The position numbers and the translations under genes are program-made. Under the pieces are notes generated by a model. It was not told the DNA's origin. It worked only from the letters and a program-made list of their open reading frames with translations, and made no database searches. Of a stretch of DNA of 64,000 nucleotides, positions 45,778 through 59,146 are shown piece after piece. Position 1 is the stretch's first letter, and the number at the start of each line of letters is the position of its first letter. Source of the DNA: Drosophila miranda (Eukaryota; Arthropoda; Insecta; Diptera; Drosophilidae); assembly GCF_003369915.1 (NCBI RefSeq), contig NW_022881647.1:744001-808000 (forward strand), given 5' to 3'.

Positions 45778-47600
45778 TTGGAAGGAGGCAGGATCGCCGC
45801 GCTAGTAACCATCGAAGGAGTACCGCTCACAGCTACCCTCGACACGGGAGCAACGCGGTCGTTCGACAGTCAACGCATCGCTCATGAAGTAAGTACTGGA
45901 GGGAACGCACGGAAGGTGACGCAAGCAGTTTCGGTCAAGGTACGTCTGGATCAACAGGAAACGCGGGTGATTCTATTAGTCCTACCCATGGTAGTGGACG
46001 ACATCATACTGGGGCTCGATTTCCTTTGCGGCGTCCAGGCCATAATACAATGCGGACGAGCGTACTTGCAGTTGACCCAGCGGGCGATCCGGGAAACCAA
46101 CCCGATCCCCACATCATCCTCGACTCGGCCCCGCATGGTTACTTTTAGTGACGAAAGTCCCGCGACTGCATCCGCTGCTCCTACCTACTCGACCAATCCA
46201 ACAGCGACCCACCGGACGAAGCCGACGCACCCGAACCTCGACCACGCCAGACCCAGCAATGTACCAGTGACAACGCACCAGAATCCCAACCACGCCAGAC
46301 CCAGCAATGTACCAGTGACAACGCACCAGAATCCCAACCACGCCAGACCCAGCAATGTACCAGTGACAACGCACCGGAATCTCGAACCCGCCAGACCCAG
46401 CAACGTAACCGTGACAACGCACCAGAATCTCGAACACGCCAGACCCATCAACGTATCCATAACAACGCACCAGAATCTCGAACACGCCAGACCCAGCAAC
46501 GCCACCCGAACCCAACCCACGATTCGATACGACCACGCCAGAATCATCAACGAAGCTACGACGGAGACGACTGCGACACCCAGGGCCAGTCCGTCCGCCT
46601 CGAAGAACACCCAGAGCAACGAAGATTCGACGGAGACGACTGCGACACCGCTGGACACACCCAGGGCCAGTCCGACCTCCTCGAAGAACACCCAAAGCAA
46701 CGAAGATTCGACGGAGACGACTACGACACCGCTGGACATACCCAGGGCCAGTCCGTCCGCCTCGAAGAACACCCAGAGCAACGAAGATTCGACGGAGACG
46801 ATTGCGACACCGCTGGACGCACCCAGGGCCAGTCCGTCTGCCTCGAAAACCACCCAGAGTATCCCTACCAAGACAACGGAGCTAAGCCACGACCACGCCA
46901 GAACCAGCAGTAACATCAGGACAACGTTTCTAAGTTTCGACCACGCCAGACTCAGCAGCAATACAAGGACAACGCATCGAAGCCTCGACCACGCCAGACC
47001 CAGCAGCAATACAAGGACAACGCATCTAAGCCCCGACCAAGACGGACCCGGCGGCGCTAAAAATATAACACGATCGACGCGAGCCAAATCAGAAATGCCC
47101 AGCAGTGTGGCTCAATCAGAGCGAACGATCCCACGGGAAACCAGCATCGCTCTACACCACGACCCGCTACGCCTGGAAGACCACGGCCCCGAAGGACATG
47201 GGCGGGTCAAGGCAGACCAACTCGCACCTCACCCCCCAACGAATTATCAACTCGCCCCGTTAGCCGATGCCGCGGCCGGTCGACAACGCAACCCTTTTCG
47301 GAGATGACCCTATCACCGTGAACCTTGCCATCATAACATGTGCCCTGCTCGAAGAAATCTCGCCACCGACAGTCCCCATCACCGAACCGCCCCTTCCGCC
47401 GTGGGTAGCCGAGTTTTTGAAGCAAGAATTGGCCAAGTTCGAGGGATTGGAGGGCGTTTCTCACATAGCTGAGCATACCATCACTCTGAAGGACGACAAG
47501 CCGATAAAGCAGAGGTACTTCCCCGAAAATCCGGCCATGCAGAAAATCATCAATGCCCAAGTCGACGAGTTGCTGCAAGACGGGCGGATCGAAGCTTCAA
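45778..47600 (+). pseudogene. Protease, linker and RT N-terminus, unit b
   Basis: The protease/linker frame 45778-47307 is open for over 500 codons without an ATG. DTG is followed by TRSFDSQ, an Asp for Val change unique to this unit. The linker has six 16-residue repeats and four ~27-residue repeats (SKNTQSNEDSTETT). An 11 bp deletion (gagatgaccc for gagatcagactcgactgaccc) near 47305 shifts the RT N-terminus, which is read to 47600. Confidence 0.78.
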
Positions 47601-48843
47601 CGAGGGGGATTTGTTCTCAAGAATATATATACTTTATGGGGTCGGAAACGATTCCTTCTGTACGTTACACACATCCACTTTTACCACAAATCTAATATAC
47701 CCCAATACTCATTATACCCGATACTCAAAATGAGTATTGGGGTATATTAGATTTGTGGTAAAAGTGGATGTGTGTAACGTCCAGAAGGAATCGTTTCCGA
47801 CCCCATAAAGTATATATATTCTTGATCAGCATCAATAGCCGAGTCGATTGGGCCCTGTCTGTCTGTCTGTCTGTCCGTCTGTCCGTCTGTCCGTTTGTCC
47901 GTCCCCTTCAGCGCCTAGTGCTCAAAGACTATAAGAGCTAGAGCAACGATGTTTTGGATCCAGACTTCTGTGATATGTCACTGCTACAAAAATATTTCAA
48001 AACTTCGCCCCGCCCACTTCCGCCCCCACAAAGGACGAAAATCTGTGGCATCCACAATTTTAAAGATATGAGAAAACCAAAAACGTAGAATTGTAGAGAA
48101 TGACCATATCTTTAAGGCTGCGGAAGCTGAATTGGATCGTATTATTATTATAGCCAGCATCAAGAAAACAATTTCATTTTTTCTCGCCCTGTCTCTCTCT
48201 AACACACACGTAGCATAGGCGGCTTTGCTTAGAGTAAAACATTAGCGCCTAGATCTCAGAGACTATAAAAGCTAGAGCAACCAAATTTGGTATCCACACT
48301 CCTAATATATCGGACCGAGACGAGTTTGTTTCAAAATTTCGCCACACCCCCTTCCGCCCCCGCAAAGGACGAAAATCTGGGGATATTCAAAAATCTCAGA
48401 GACTATTAAGGCTAGAGTAACCATATTTGGTATCCGCACTTCTGTTAGATCTTACTATAAAACGTGTATCTCAAAATTTCGCCCCACCCCCTTCCGCCCA
48501 CACAAAGGACGAAAATCTGTTGCATCCACAATATTGCACATTCGAGAAAACTAAAAACGCAGAATCATAGATAATGACCATATCTATCAGATTGCTGAAT
48601 CTGGATCAGATAAGATCATTTTTATAGCCAATAGGAACAAATAAATTTGCAGTGGCTACGCAGCGCCCGACGTCACGCTCAGACTGATTTTCTGTCTCTC
48701 TCGCACGCACTCTTTGTCGTGTCGTTCAATATTAGCGGCGTCTGCCGGAGGAGAGCCATACTGACTAAGTATCGGGTATAACTGTAGAGTTGCGGTGTCC
48801 GCAGCAACTCACAACGTTCCCCTCGTTTTGAGTATCGGGTATA
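47601..48843 (-). mobile_element. HLE pair in RT, unit b (outer minus, inner plus)
   Basis: Same insertion site as in unit a. The outer HLE has lost its middle (cgagggggatttgttctcaag joint at 47601-47620). The inner plus-strand HLE starts with its full palindrome at about 47714 and ends at cctcgtt near 48828, followed by ttgagtatcgggtata of the outer element. Confidence 0.82.
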
Positions 48844-51078
48844 AAAAGCCCACACAGCGCTCCCATCGTACTGGTGGGAAAGAAGACAGGCGAGATGCGG
48901 ATGTGCGTAGGCTACCGACAACTCAACGCGCAATCAATACCCGACGCCTACCCACTGCCCAGGATCAACCACATCATCGAGACGCTCCGTAACGCACGTT
49001 ACATCTCGACATTGGACCTCAAGAACGGGTATTGGCAGATCCCGATGGCCGAGGGGAGCCGAGAATGTACCGCCTTCACCGTTCCGGGCAGAGGACTCTT
49101 CCATTGGAAGGTGATGCCGTTCGGACTGCACTCAGCATCGGCCACGTTCCAGCGAGCCTTGGACAGCGTCATCGGACCACAGATGGAACCCAACGCATTC
49201 GCTTACCTTGATGACATTATTGTCATCGGAGCGGCGTTGGAGGAACACGTCGACCATCTGCGAGAGGTGTTCCGGAGACTACGGGAAACAAATCTAAGAT
49301 TGAACCAAAAGAAATGCAGCTTCTTCCAGAAAAGCATCGTATACCTGGGACATGTCATTAGTGAGCAGGGTATACACACCCAGATAAGATCGTCGCCGTC
49401 CGGAAGTTGGCCCCACCCAGCTCAATAAAGGAGCTTCGACGCTGCCTAGGAATGGCATCGTGGTACCGGAGGTTTGTCCCAAACTTCGCGACGATTGTAC
49501 AACCAATGACCAGCCTCCTGAAGAAGGAGAAAAGGTGGATCTGGAGTGACGAACAGCAGGCCGCTTTCGAGGAGTTGAAGGAGAAGTTAACCCAAGCACC
49601 CGTCTTAGCCTGCCCGGATTTCGCGGAGAGGTTCGCTCTACAAACTGACGCAAGCGACTACGGTCTAGGGGCGGTCCTGACGCAACAGATCAGCGGAGAG
49701 GAGAGGGTCATAGCCTACGCCAGTCGAAGGCTCTTGAAAGCAGAAGAGAACTACTCAGCCACGGAAAAGGAATGCTTAGCCATCGTCTGGGCCATCAGGA
49801 AATTACGATGCTACCTGGAGGGCTACTACTTCGACGTCATCACCGACCATCTCGCCTTGAAGTGGTTGAACTCGATCAATAATCCGACCGGTCGCATCGC
49901 CCGTTGGGCTCTGGAACTCCAACAGTATCGCTTTGACGTGCTTTACCGACGGAAGCCAAAACATCGTAGCAGACGCTCCTTCCCGGCAACCTATCGACAC
50001 CATACAGCGAGCCCTAGAAGACCTGCCCACCTGCCCCTGGATACAAAGGTTACTCAAACGTATCCAGTCACGACCTGAGGAATGCAGAGAATTTATAATC
50101 GAGAACGGACAGATCTACCGGCAGCCTGGAAACCGACCAATCGAGGAAGAATCTCACCAGTGGAAGTTATGCCGTCACTCGTAGACGAGTGTTAGAAGAA
50201 TGCCACGATCACCCGACCGCCGGACACCTAGGAATACGGAAGACTACCACTCGGGTAACCCAACGATATTACTGGCCAGGACTCTATAGAGACGTGGCCC
50301 GATACGTGAAACATTGCGAAAGCTGCCAAAATTTAAGGTGAGCCAGAACAAACCCGCAGGTCACATGTATACGCGCCAGGCTAAGGGCCCGTTCGACATC
50401 CTTTGCGCGGACTTCGTAGGCCCACTACCCCGCTCAACGCACGGCAATACGATGCTCCTCGTGTTCTTCGACTCATTCTGCAAATGGGTAGAACTTGTGC
50501 CACTCCGGAAAGCCACAACCGCCCACTTGGAGAAGGCGTTCCGAGAGAGGATACTCTGCCGGTTCGGGGTCCCGTGGAAGTTTGTGTGCGACAACGGAAC
50601 ACAATTCACTAGTCGGTCCTTCCGGAAATTTTGCGAGGTGGCGGGAATGGAGCTCGAGCACACCGCGCCGTATACCCCTCAGCAAAACCCGACGGAGAGG
50701 GCAAACCGGACCATTAAGACAATGATTGCACAATACGTCGACGGGGAGCAACTGACCTGGGACGATCTCCTCCCCGAGTTAAGCTTGGCCATAAACAGCA
50801 GCACGTCGGACACCACGGGCTTCAGCCCGTCCTTTTTGGTACGACGAAGTGACCCCAGGATTAGGAAATGAACCAGAGCCTGCCCACGAGAAGGCGCACG
50901 ACTGGAGGAAGTGTTCAAGGTCGTACAGGAGAACACCCAACGGGCATCCCAAGAGCAGAAGAGAACATACGACCTCCGACGGCGCGAGTGGCGACCCGAT
51001 CTAGGAACCCTAGTCCTCCTTCGGCAGCATCACTTATCCAAAGCCGCCGACGGTTTCGCGGCAAAGTTGGCCCCTAAG
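48844..51078 (+). pseudogene. RT, RNase H and integrase, unit b
   Basis: Same layout and the same breaks as unit a's second run: RT 48874-49428, RNase H 49407-50078, integrase core 50314-50871 with the 35 bp gtac deletion, ending in AAKLAPK-stop. Sharing all three lesions shows that it was copied after the element was already defective. Confidence 0.82.
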
Positions 51079-51095
51079 TAACTCATCCCTTAAGT

Positions 51096-52918
51096 TTGGA
51101 AGGAGGCAGGATCGCCGCGCTAGTAACCATCGAAGGAGTACCGCTCACAGCTACCCTCGACACGGGAGCAACGCGGTCGTTCGTCAGTCAACGCATCGCT
51201 CATGAAGTAAGTACTGGAGGGAACGCACGGAAGGTGACGCAAGCAGTTTCGGTCAAGGTACGTCTGGATCAACAGGAAACGCGGGTGATTCTATTAGTCC
51301 TACCCATGGTAGTGGACGACATCATACTGGGGCTCGATTTCCTTTGCGGCGTCCAGGCCATAATACAATGCGGACGAGCGTACTTGCAGTTGACCCAGCG
51401 GGCGATCCGGGAAACCAACCCGATCCCCACATCATCCTCGACTCGGCCCCGCATGGTTACTTTTAGTGACGAAAGTCCCGCGACTGCATCCGCTGCTCCT
51501 ACCTACTCGACCAATCCAACAGCGACCCACCGGACGAAGCCGACGCACCCGAACCTCGACCACGCCAGACCCAGCAATGTACCAGTGACAACGCACCAGA
51601 ATCCCAACCACGCCAGACCCAGCAATGTACCAGTGACAACGCACCAGAATCCCAACCACGCCAGACCCAGCAATGTACCAGTGACAACGCACCGGAATCT
51701 CGAACCCGCCAGACCCAGCAACGTAACCGTGACAACGCACCAGAATCTCGAACACGCCAGACCCATCAACGTATCCATAACAACGCACCAGAATCTCGAA
51801 CACGCCAGACCCAGCAACGCCACCCGAACCCAACCCACGATTCGATACGACCACGCCAGAATCATCAACGAAGCTACGACGGAGACGACTGCGACACCCA
51901 GGGCCAGTCCGTCCGCCTCGAAGAACACCCAGAGCAACGAAGATTCGACGGAGACGACTGCGACACCGCTGGACACACCCAGGGCCAGTCCGACCTCCTC
52001 GAAGAACACCCAAAGCAACGAAGATTCGACGGAGACGACTACGACACCGCTGGACATACCCAGGGCCAGTCCGTCCGCCTCGAAGAACACCCAGAGCAAC
52101 GAAGATTCGACGGAGACGATTGCGACACCGCTGGACGCACCCAGGGCCAGTCCGTCTGCCTCGAAAACCACCCAGAGTATCCCTACCAAGACAACGGAGC
52201 TAAGCCACGACCACGCCAGAACCAGCAGTAACATCAGGACAACGTTTCTAAGTTTCGACCACGCCAGACTCAGCAGCAATACAAGGACAACGCATCGAAG
52301 CCTCGACCACGCCAGACCCAGCAGCAATACAAGGACAACGCATCTAAGCCCCGACCAAGACGGACCCGGCGGCGCTAAAAATATAACACGATCGACGCGA
52401 GCCAAATCAGAAATGCCCAGCAGTGTGGCTCAATCAGAGCGAACGATCCCACGGGAAACCAGCATCGCTCTACACCACGACCCGCTACGCCTGGAAGACC
52501 ACGGCCCCGAAGGACATGGGCGGGTCAAGGCAGACCAACTCGCACCTCACCCCCCAACGAATTATCAACTCGCCCCGTTAGCCGATGCCGCGGCCGGTCG
52601 ACAACGCAACCCTTTTCGGAGATGACCCTATCACCGTGAACCTTGCCATCATAACATGTGCCCTGCTCGAAGAAATCTCGCCACCGACAGTCCCCATCAC
52701 CGAACCGCCCCTTCCGCCGTGGGTAGCCGAGTTTTTGAAGCAAGAATTGGCCAAGTTCGAGGGATTGGAGGGCGTTTCTCACATAGCTGAGCATACCATC
52801 ACTCTGAAGGACGAAAAGCCGATAAAGCAGAGGTACTTCCCCGAAAATCCGGCCATGCAGAAAATCATCAATGCCCAAGTCGACGAGTTGCTGCAAGACG
52901 GGCGGATCGAAGCTTCAA
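51096..52918 (+). pseudogene. Protease, linker and RT N-terminus, unit c
   Basis: Protease motif LDTGATRSFVSQ, linker repeats in the same number as unit b, and the same 11 bp deletion before the RT N-terminus. There is one substitution in the RT part (LKDEKPIKQ for LKDDKPIKQ). Confidence 0.78.
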
Positions 52919-54161
52919 CGAGGGGGATTTGTTCTCAAGAATATATATACTTTATGGGGTCGGAAACGATTCCTTCTGTACGTTACACACATCCACTTTT
53001 ACCACAAATCTAATATACCCCAATACTCATTATACCCGATACTCAAAATGAGTATTGGGGTATATTAGATTTGTGGTAAAAGTGGATGTGTGTAACGTCC
53101 AGAAGGAATCGTTTCCGACCCCATAAAGTATATATATTCTTGATCAGCATCAATAGCCGAGTCGATTGGGCCCTGTCTGTCTGTCTGTCTGTCCGTCTGT
53201 CCGTCTGTCCGTTTGTCCGTCCCCTTCAGCGCCTAGTGCTCAAAGACTATAAGAGCTAGAGCAACGATGTTTTGGATCCAGACTTCTGTGATATGTCACT
53301 GCTACAAAAATATTTCAAAACTTCGCCCCGCCCACTTCCGCCCCCACAAAGGACGAAAATCTGTGGCATCCACAATTTTAAAGATATGAGAAAACCAAAA
53401 ACGTAGAATTGTAGAGAATGACCATATCTTTAAGGCTGCGGAAGCTGAATTGGATCGTATTATTATTATAGCCAGCATCAAGAAAACAATTTCATTTTTT
53501 CTCGCCCTGTCTCTCTCTAACAGACACGTAGCATAGGCGGCTTTGCTTAGAGTAAAACATTAGCGCCTAGATCTCAGAGACTATAAAAGCTAGAGCAACC
53601 AAATTTGGTATCCACACTCCTAATATATCGGACCGAGACGAGTTTGTTTCAAAATTTCGCCACACCCCCTTCCGCCCCCGCAAAGGACGAAAATCTGGGG
53701 ATATTCAAAAATCTCAGAGACTATTAAGGCTAGAGTAACCATATTTGGTATCCGCACTTCTGTTAGATCTTACTATAAAACGTGTATCTCAAAATTTCGC
53801 CCCACCCCCTTCCGCCCACACAAAGGACGAAAATCTGTTGCATCCACAATATTGCACATTCGAGAAAACTAAAAACGCAGAATCATAGATAATGACCATA
53901 TCTATCAGATTGCTGAATCTGGATCAGATAAGATAATTTTTATAGCCAATAGGAACAAATCAATTTGCAGTGGCTACGCAGCGCCCGACGTCACGCTCAG
54001 ACTGATTTTCTGTCTCTCTCGCACGCACTCTTTGTCGTGTCGTTCAATATTAGCGGCGTCTGCCGGAGGAGAGCCATACTGACTAAGTATCGGGTATAAC
54101 TGTAGAGTTGCGGTGTCCGCAGCAACTCACAACGTTCCCCTCGTTTTGAGTATCGGGTATA
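52919..54161 (-). mobile_element. HLE pair in RT, unit c
   Basis: Equivalent to the unit b pair, with the same internal deletion in the outer HLE and a full-length inner plus-strand HLE. It differs from it by few substitutions. Confidence 0.82.
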
Positions 54162-56443
54162 AAAAGCCCACACAGCGCTCCCATCGTACTGGTGGGAAAG
54201 AAGACAGGCGAGATGCGGATGTGCGTAGGCTACCGACAACTCAACGCGCAATCAATACCCGACGCCTACCCACTGCCCAGGATCAACCACATCATCGAGA
54301 CGCTCCGTAACGCACGTTACATCTCGACATTGGACCTCAAGAACGGGTATTGGCAGATCCCGATGGCCGAGGGGAGCCGAGAATGTACCGCCTTCACTGT
54401 TCCGGGCAGAGGACTCTTCCATTGGAAGGTGATGCCGTTCGGACTGCACTCAGCATCGGCCACGTTCCAGCGAGCCTTGGACAGCGTCATCGGACCACAG
54501 ATGGAACCCAACGCATTCGCTTACCTTGATGACATTATTGTCATCGGAGCGGCGTTGGAGGAACACGTCGACCATCTGCGAGAGGTGTTCCGGAGACTAC
54601 GGGAAACAAATCTAAGATTGAACCAAAAGAAATGCAGCTTCTTCCAGAAAAGCATCGTATACCTGGGACATGTTATTAGTGAGCAGGGTACACACACCCA
54701 GATGAGATCGTCGCCGTCCGGAAGTTGGCCCCACCCAGCTCAATAAAGGAGCTTCGACGCTGCCTAGGAATGGCATCGTGGTACCGGAGGTTTGTCCCAA
54801 ACTTCGCGACGATTGTACAACCAATGACCAGCCTCCTGAAGAAGGAGAAAAGGTGGATCTGGAGTGACGAACAGCAGGCCGCTTTCGAGGAGTTGAAGGA
54901 GAAGTTAACCCAAGCACCCGTCTTAGCCTGCCCGGATTTCGCGGAGAGGTTCGCTCTACAAACTGACGCAAGCGACTACGGTCTAGGGGCGGTCCTGACG
55001 CAACAGATCAGCGGAGAGGAGAGGGTCATAGCCTACGCCAGTCGAAGGCTCTTGAAAGCAGAAGAGAACTACTCAGCCACGGAAAAGGAATGCTTAGCCA
55101 TCGTCTGGGCCATCAGGAAATTACGATGCTACCTGGAGGGCTACTACTTCGACGTCATCACCGACCATCTCGCCTTGAAGTGGTTGAACTCGATCAATAA
55201 TCCGACCGGTCGCATCGCCCGTTGGGCTCTGGAACTCCAACAGTATCGCTTTGATGGCTTTACCGACGGAAGCCAAAACATCGTAGCAGACGCTCCTTCC
55301 CGGCAACCTATCGACACCATACAGCGAGCCCTAGAAGACCTGCCCACCTGCCCCTGGATACAAAGGTTACTCAAACGTATCCAGTCACGACCTGAGGAAT
55401 GCAGAGAATTTATAATCGAGAACGGACAGATCTACCGGCAGCCTGGAAACCGACCAATCGAGGAAGAATCTCACCAGTGGAAGTTATGCGTCACCAGTGG
55501 CCGTCACTCGTAGACGAGTGTTAGAAGAATGCCACGATCACCCGACCGCCGGACACCTAGGAATACGGAAGACTACCACTCGGGTAACCCAACGATATTA
55601 CTGGCCAGGACTCTACAGAGACGTGGCCCGATACGTGAAACATTGCGAAAGCTGCCAAAATTTAAGGTGAGCCAGAACAAACCCGCAGGTCACATGTATA
55701 CGCGCCAGGCTAAGGGCCCGTTCGACATCCTTTGCGCGGACTTCGTAGGCCCACTACCCCGCTCAACGCACGGCAACACGATGCTCCTCGTGTTCTTCGA
55801 CTCATTCTGCAAATGGGTAGAACTTGTGCCACTCCGGAAAGCCACAAACGCCCACTTGGAGAAGGCGTTCCGAGAGAGGATACTCTGCCGATTCGGGGTC
55901 CCGTGGAAGTTTGTGTGCGACAACGGAACACAATTCATTAGTCGGTCCTTCCGGAAATTTTGCGAGGTGGCGGGAATGGAGCTCGAGCACACCGCGCCGT
56001 ATACCCCTCAGCAAAACCCGACGGAGAGGGCAAACCGGACCATCAAGACAATGATTGCACAATACGTCGACGGGGACCAACGGACCTGGGACGATCTCCT
56101 CCCCGAGTTTAGCTTGGCCATAAACAGCAGCACGTCGGACACCACGGGCTTCAGCCCGGCCTTTTTGGTACTCGGACGAGAACCAAGGCTACCAGGAGCC
56201 TTGTACGACGAAGTGACCCCAGAATTAGGAAATGAACCAGAGCCTGCCCACGAGAAGGCGACACGACTGGAGGAAGTGTTCAAGGTCGTACAGGAGAACA
56301 CCCAACGGGCATCCCAAGAGCAGAAGAGAACATACGACCTCCGACGGCGCGAGTGGCGACCCGATCTAGGAACCCTAGTCCTCCTTCGGCAGCATCACTT
56401 ATCCAAAGCCGCCGACGGTTTCGCGGCAAAGTTGGCCCCTAAG
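54162..56443 (+). pseudogene. RT, RNase H and integrase, unit c (longest pol frames)
   Basis: RT 54192-54746 has the shared break before RNase H. RNase H 54725-55513 reads on because gatggcttt replaces gacgtgcttt near 55252, which restores the frame into NIVADAPSRQPIDTIQ. A short duplication of tcaccagtgg near 55490 ends it. The integrase core 55529-56446 is intact through AFLVLGREPRLPGAL and the chromodomain-side region LRRREWRPDLGTLVLLRQHH to AAKLAPK-stop, 305 codons in all. Confidence 0.82.
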
Positions 56444-56460
56444 TAACTCATCCCTTAAGT

Positions 56461-58278
56461 TTGGAAGGAGGCAGGATCGCCGCGCTAGTAACCATCGAAG
56501 GAGTACCGCTCACAGCTACCCTCGACACGGGAGCAACGCGGTCGTTCGTCAGTCAACGCATCGCTCATGAAGTAAGTACTGGAGGGAACGCACGAAAGGT
56601 GACGCAAGCAGTTTCGGTCAAGGTACGTCTGGATCAACAGGAAACGCGGGTGATTCTATTAGTCCTACCCATGGTAGTGGACGACATCATACTGGGGCTC
56701 GATTTCCTTTGCGGCGTCCAGGCCATAATACAATGCGGACGAGCGTACTTGCAGTTGACCCAGCGGGCGATCCGGGAAACCAACCCGATCCCCACATCAT
56801 CCTCGACTCGGCCCCGCATGGTTACTTTTAGTGACGAAAGTCCCGCGACTGCATCCGCTGCTCCTACCCACTCGACCAATCCAACAGCGACCCACCGGAC
56901 GAAGCCGACGCACCCGAACCTCGACCACGCCAGACCCAGCAATGTACCAGTGACAACGCACCAGAATCCCAACCACGCCAGACCCAGCAATGTACCAGTG
57001 ACAACGCACCAGAATCCCAACCACGCCAGACCCAGCAATGTACCAGTGACAACGCACCGGAATCTCGAACCCGCCAGACCCAGCAACGTAACCGTGACAA
57101 CGCACCAGAATCTCGAACACGCCAGACCCATCAACGTATCCATAACAACGCACCAGAATCTCGAACACCCCAGACCCATCAACGTATCCATAACAACGCA
57201 CCAGAATCTCGAACACGCCAGACCCAGCAACGCCACCCGAACCCAACCCACGATTCGATACGACCACGCCAGAATCATCAACGAAGCTACGACGGAGACG
57301 ACTGCGACACCCAGGGCCAGTCCGTCCGCCTCGAAGAACACCCAGAGCAACGAAGATTCGACGGAGACGACTGCGACACCGCTGGACACACCCAGGGCCA
57401 GTCCGTCCTCCTCGAAGAACACCCAGAGCAACGAAGATTCGACGGAGACGACTGCGACACCGCTGGACACACCCAGGGCCAGTCCGTCCTCCTCGAAGAA
57501 CACCCAAAGCAACGAAGATTCGACGGAGACGACTGCGACACCGCTGGACACACCCAGGGCCAGTCCGTCCGGCCAGCAGTAACATCAGGACAACGTTTCT
57601 AAGTTTCGACCACCAGACTCAGCAGCAATACAAGGACAACGCATCGAAGCCTCGACCACGCCAGACCCAGCAGCAATACAAGGACAACGCATCTAAGCCC
57701 CGACCAAGACGGACCCGGCGGCGCTAAAAATATAACACGATCGACGCGAGCCAAATCAGAAATGCCCAGCAGTGCGGCTCAATAAGAGCGAACGACCCCA
57801 CGGGAAACCAGCATCGCTCTACACCACGACCCGCTACGCCTGGAAGACCACGGCCCCGAAGGACATGGGCGGGTCAAGGCAGACCAACTCGCACCTCACC
57901 CCCCAACGAATTATCAACTCGCCCCGTTAGCCGATGCTGCGGCCGGTCGACAACGCAACCCTTTTCGGAGTTCAGACTCGACTGACCCTATCACCGTGAA
58001 CCTCGCCATCATAACATGTGCCCTGCTCGAAGAAATCTCGCCACCGACAGTCCCCATCACCGAACCGCCCCTTCCGCCGTGGGTAGCCGAGTTTTTGAAG
58101 CAAGAATTGGCCAAGTTCGAGGGATTGGAGGGCGTGTCTCACATAGCTGAGCATACCATCACTCTGAAGGACGACAAGCCGATAAAGCAGAGGTACTTCC
58201 CCGAAAATCCGGCCATGCAAAAAATCATCAATGCCCAGGTCGACGAGTTGCTGCAAGACGGGCGGATCGAAGCTTCAA
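56461..58278 (+). pseudogene. Protease, linker and RT N-terminus, unit d
   Basis: The linker repeats differ in number: seven 16-residue repeats (one extra NVSITTHQNLEHPRPI) and four near-perfect ~26-residue repeats of the second class. A deletion near 57571 (agtccgtccggccagcagtaac) removes the end of the linker. The RT N-terminus is open in 57996-58278 and keeps the sequence deleted in b and c. Confidence 0.78.
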
Positions 58279-59146
58279 CGAGGGGGAACGTTGTGAGTTG
58301 CTGCGGACACCGCAACTCTACATTTATACCCGATACTTAGTCAGTATGCTCTCCTCCGGCAGACGCTGCTAATATTGAACGACACGACAAAGAGTGCGTG
58401 CCAAAGAGACAGAAAATCAGTCTCAGCGTGACGTCGGGCGCTGCGTAGCCAGTGCAAATTGATTTGTTCCTTTTGGGTATAAAATGCAACAGATTTTCGT
58501 CCTTTGTGGGGGAGGAAGGGGGTGGGGCGAAATTCTGAAATATACGTTTTATAGTGAGATCTAACAGAAGTGCGGATACCAAATTTGGTTACTCTGGCTC
58601 TTATAGGTTCTGAGATCCTTGAACTCATATTTTGCAATTGGCAAAGCCGACCATGAAACCTGTGTGTTAGAGAGAGACAGAGCGAGAAAGAATGAAATTG
58701 TTTTCTTGATTCTGGCTATAATAATTATACGATCTGGTTGAGATTTTACACTCTAGAACATATAGTCATCCTCTACGATTCTGCGTTCTTGGCTTTATCG
58801 TATCTTTAAAAATGTGGATGCCACAGATTTTCGTCCTTTGTGGGGCGGAAGTGGGCGGGGCGAAGTTTTGAAATATTTTTGTAGCAGTGACATATCACAG
58901 AAGTCTGGACACAAAACATCGTTGCTCTAGCTCTTATAGTCTTTGAGCACTAGGCGCTGAAGGGGACGGACAGACGGACGGACGGACAGACGGACAGACA
59001 GACATGGCTCAATCGACTCGGCTATTGATGCTGATCAAGAATATATATACTTTATGGGGCCGGAAACGATTCCTTCTGGACGTTACACACATCCACTTTT
59101 ACCACAAATCTAATATACCCCAATACTCATTTTGAGTATCGGGTAT
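58279..59146 (-). mobile_element. HLE 6, single minus-strand HLE in RT, unit d
   Basis: One HLE at the shared site, without the nested element: cgagggggaacgttgtgag at the left, ccaatactcattttgagtatcgggtata at the right. It shows the state before the second HLE landed. It has internal deletions near 58480 and 58590. Confidence 0.85.

Larger units (their letters stand above)
45761..51078 (+). repeat. Pol amplification unit b (5318 bp)
   Basis: Protease to integrase including nested HLEs, joined head-to-tail to units a and c at cctaag|taactcatccc. It is almost identical to the first 5.3 kb of unit c's left part; a visible difference is gacagt versus gtcagt in the protease (RSFDS versus RSFVS). 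Confidence 0.9.
51079..56443 (+). repeat. Pol amplification unit c (5365 bp)
   Basis: Third head-to-tail unit, bounded at both ends by cctaag|taactcatccc. Its left part matches unit b; its integrase end matches unit d (no 35 bp deletion), so it looks like a recombinant of two unit types. Confidence 0.9.

Noticed and set aside
46185-47087. 300-codon minus-strand open frame (Leu/Val/Trp-rich) across the pol linker, also at 38055, 51503 and 56634
   Set aside because: It is the reverse reading of the in-frame Thr/Pro/His-rich minisatellite; composition keeps stops away on both strands and no domain is visible.
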